Shown here: positions 63,928 to 64,000 of the stretch, one piece after another | Layout: every line of letters starts with the position of its first letter | Numbering within the stretch: position 1 is the first letter of the stretch | Source: Arthrobacter sp. KBS0702 | Lineage (GTDB): Bacteria; Actinomycetota; Actinomycetes; Actinomycetales; Micrococcaceae | DNA: 64,000 nucleotides | Reading direction: 5' to 3' | Assembly: GCF_005937985.2 (NCBI RefSeq) | Contig: NZ_CP042172.1 | Location: 1,860,001 to 1,924,000, forward strand | Notes under the pieces: generated by a model | Databases searched by the model: none | What the model was told of the DNA's origin: nothing | Seen by the model: only the letters and a program-made list of their open reading frames with translations | Position numbers and translations under genes: made by a program

Positions 63928-63980
63928 ACATTCAAAAGCTGACAGTCAAAAGCTGGCGTTCAACAGCTGGCGTTCAAAGC
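63928..63980. repeat. 14-bp tandem repeat at the window edge
   Basis: Imperfect units of 14 bases (ACATTCAAAAGCTG, ACAGTCAAAAGCTG, GCGTTCAACAGCTG, then a partial GCGTTCAAAGC). The unit length is not a multiple of three, so it is most likely non-coding. On the minus strand a frame ending at 63960 could be the C-terminal tail of a gene outside the window. Confidence 0.7.
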
Positions 63981-64000
63981 CTTTGGAGCAGCGAGGCCGG

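Overview
The window is a continuous, gene-dense chromosomal segment of a high-GC actinobacterium. Gene content and order point to the family Micrococcaceae (Arthrobacter / Pseudarthrobacter type). Evidence includes the qcrCAB / ctaCDF cytochrome bcc-aa3 genes, DUF3043, DUF3097 and DUF4870 proteins, the hrcA-dnaJ-rsmE, phoH-ybeY-CBS-era and leuS-degV-comEA-comEC-holA blocks, a Walker-less PriA, and many GTG/TTG or apparently leaderless starts. I see no rRNA, tRNA, CRISPR array, integrase or insertion sequence.

Layout. 1-8.1 kb: respiratory genes qcrC-qcrA-qcrB facing ctaC-ctaD-ctaF. Between them lie a GntR/UTRA regulator and HPr (ptsH), with a DasR-type operator in their shared promoter. 8.2-15.3 kb: iron-sulfur carrier ErpA, an M20 dipeptidase, DUF3043, PyrD, an FAD dehydrogenase, an alpha/beta hydrolase and a gutted second copy of that hydrolase. 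15.3-22.6 kb: uppS-recO, leuA with a leucine leader-peptide attenuator, an M13 metallopeptidase and an LCP cell-wall ligase. 22.7-32.6 kb: the era-CBS-ybeY-phoH coupled cluster, a GerMN lipoprotein with a puzzling start, the CIRCE-controlled hrcA-dnaJ-rsmE cluster, and DUF3097 and DUF4870 proteins. 32.6-44.9 kb: hemW-lepA, an unpaired MazF-like protein, rpsT, and the minus-strand run leuS-degV-comEA-comEC-holA. leuS is preceded by a second leucine leader peptide.

44.9-53.2 kb is the most accessory-looking part. An AT-rich, repeat-bearing spacer leads into two CusA-like RND pumps that flank a tiny lipoprotein resembling only the last domain of an adaptor, followed by a secreted protein of unknown family. 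53.2-58.6 kb is a glycerol locus (glpD-glpF-glpK) divergent from a SorC-type regulator. 58.6-64 kb carries an aldo/keto reductase, a hydrolase, a GT4 glycosyltransferase and priA.

The best regulatory observations are two leucine-codon leader peptides of similar sequence (18.8 and 44.8 kb), both apparently translated from leaderless mRNAs, and a dre-like site beside ptsH. The best candidate for an undescribed protein system is the RND / mini-adaptor / RND / secreted-protein operon in an organism expected to lack an outer membrane.
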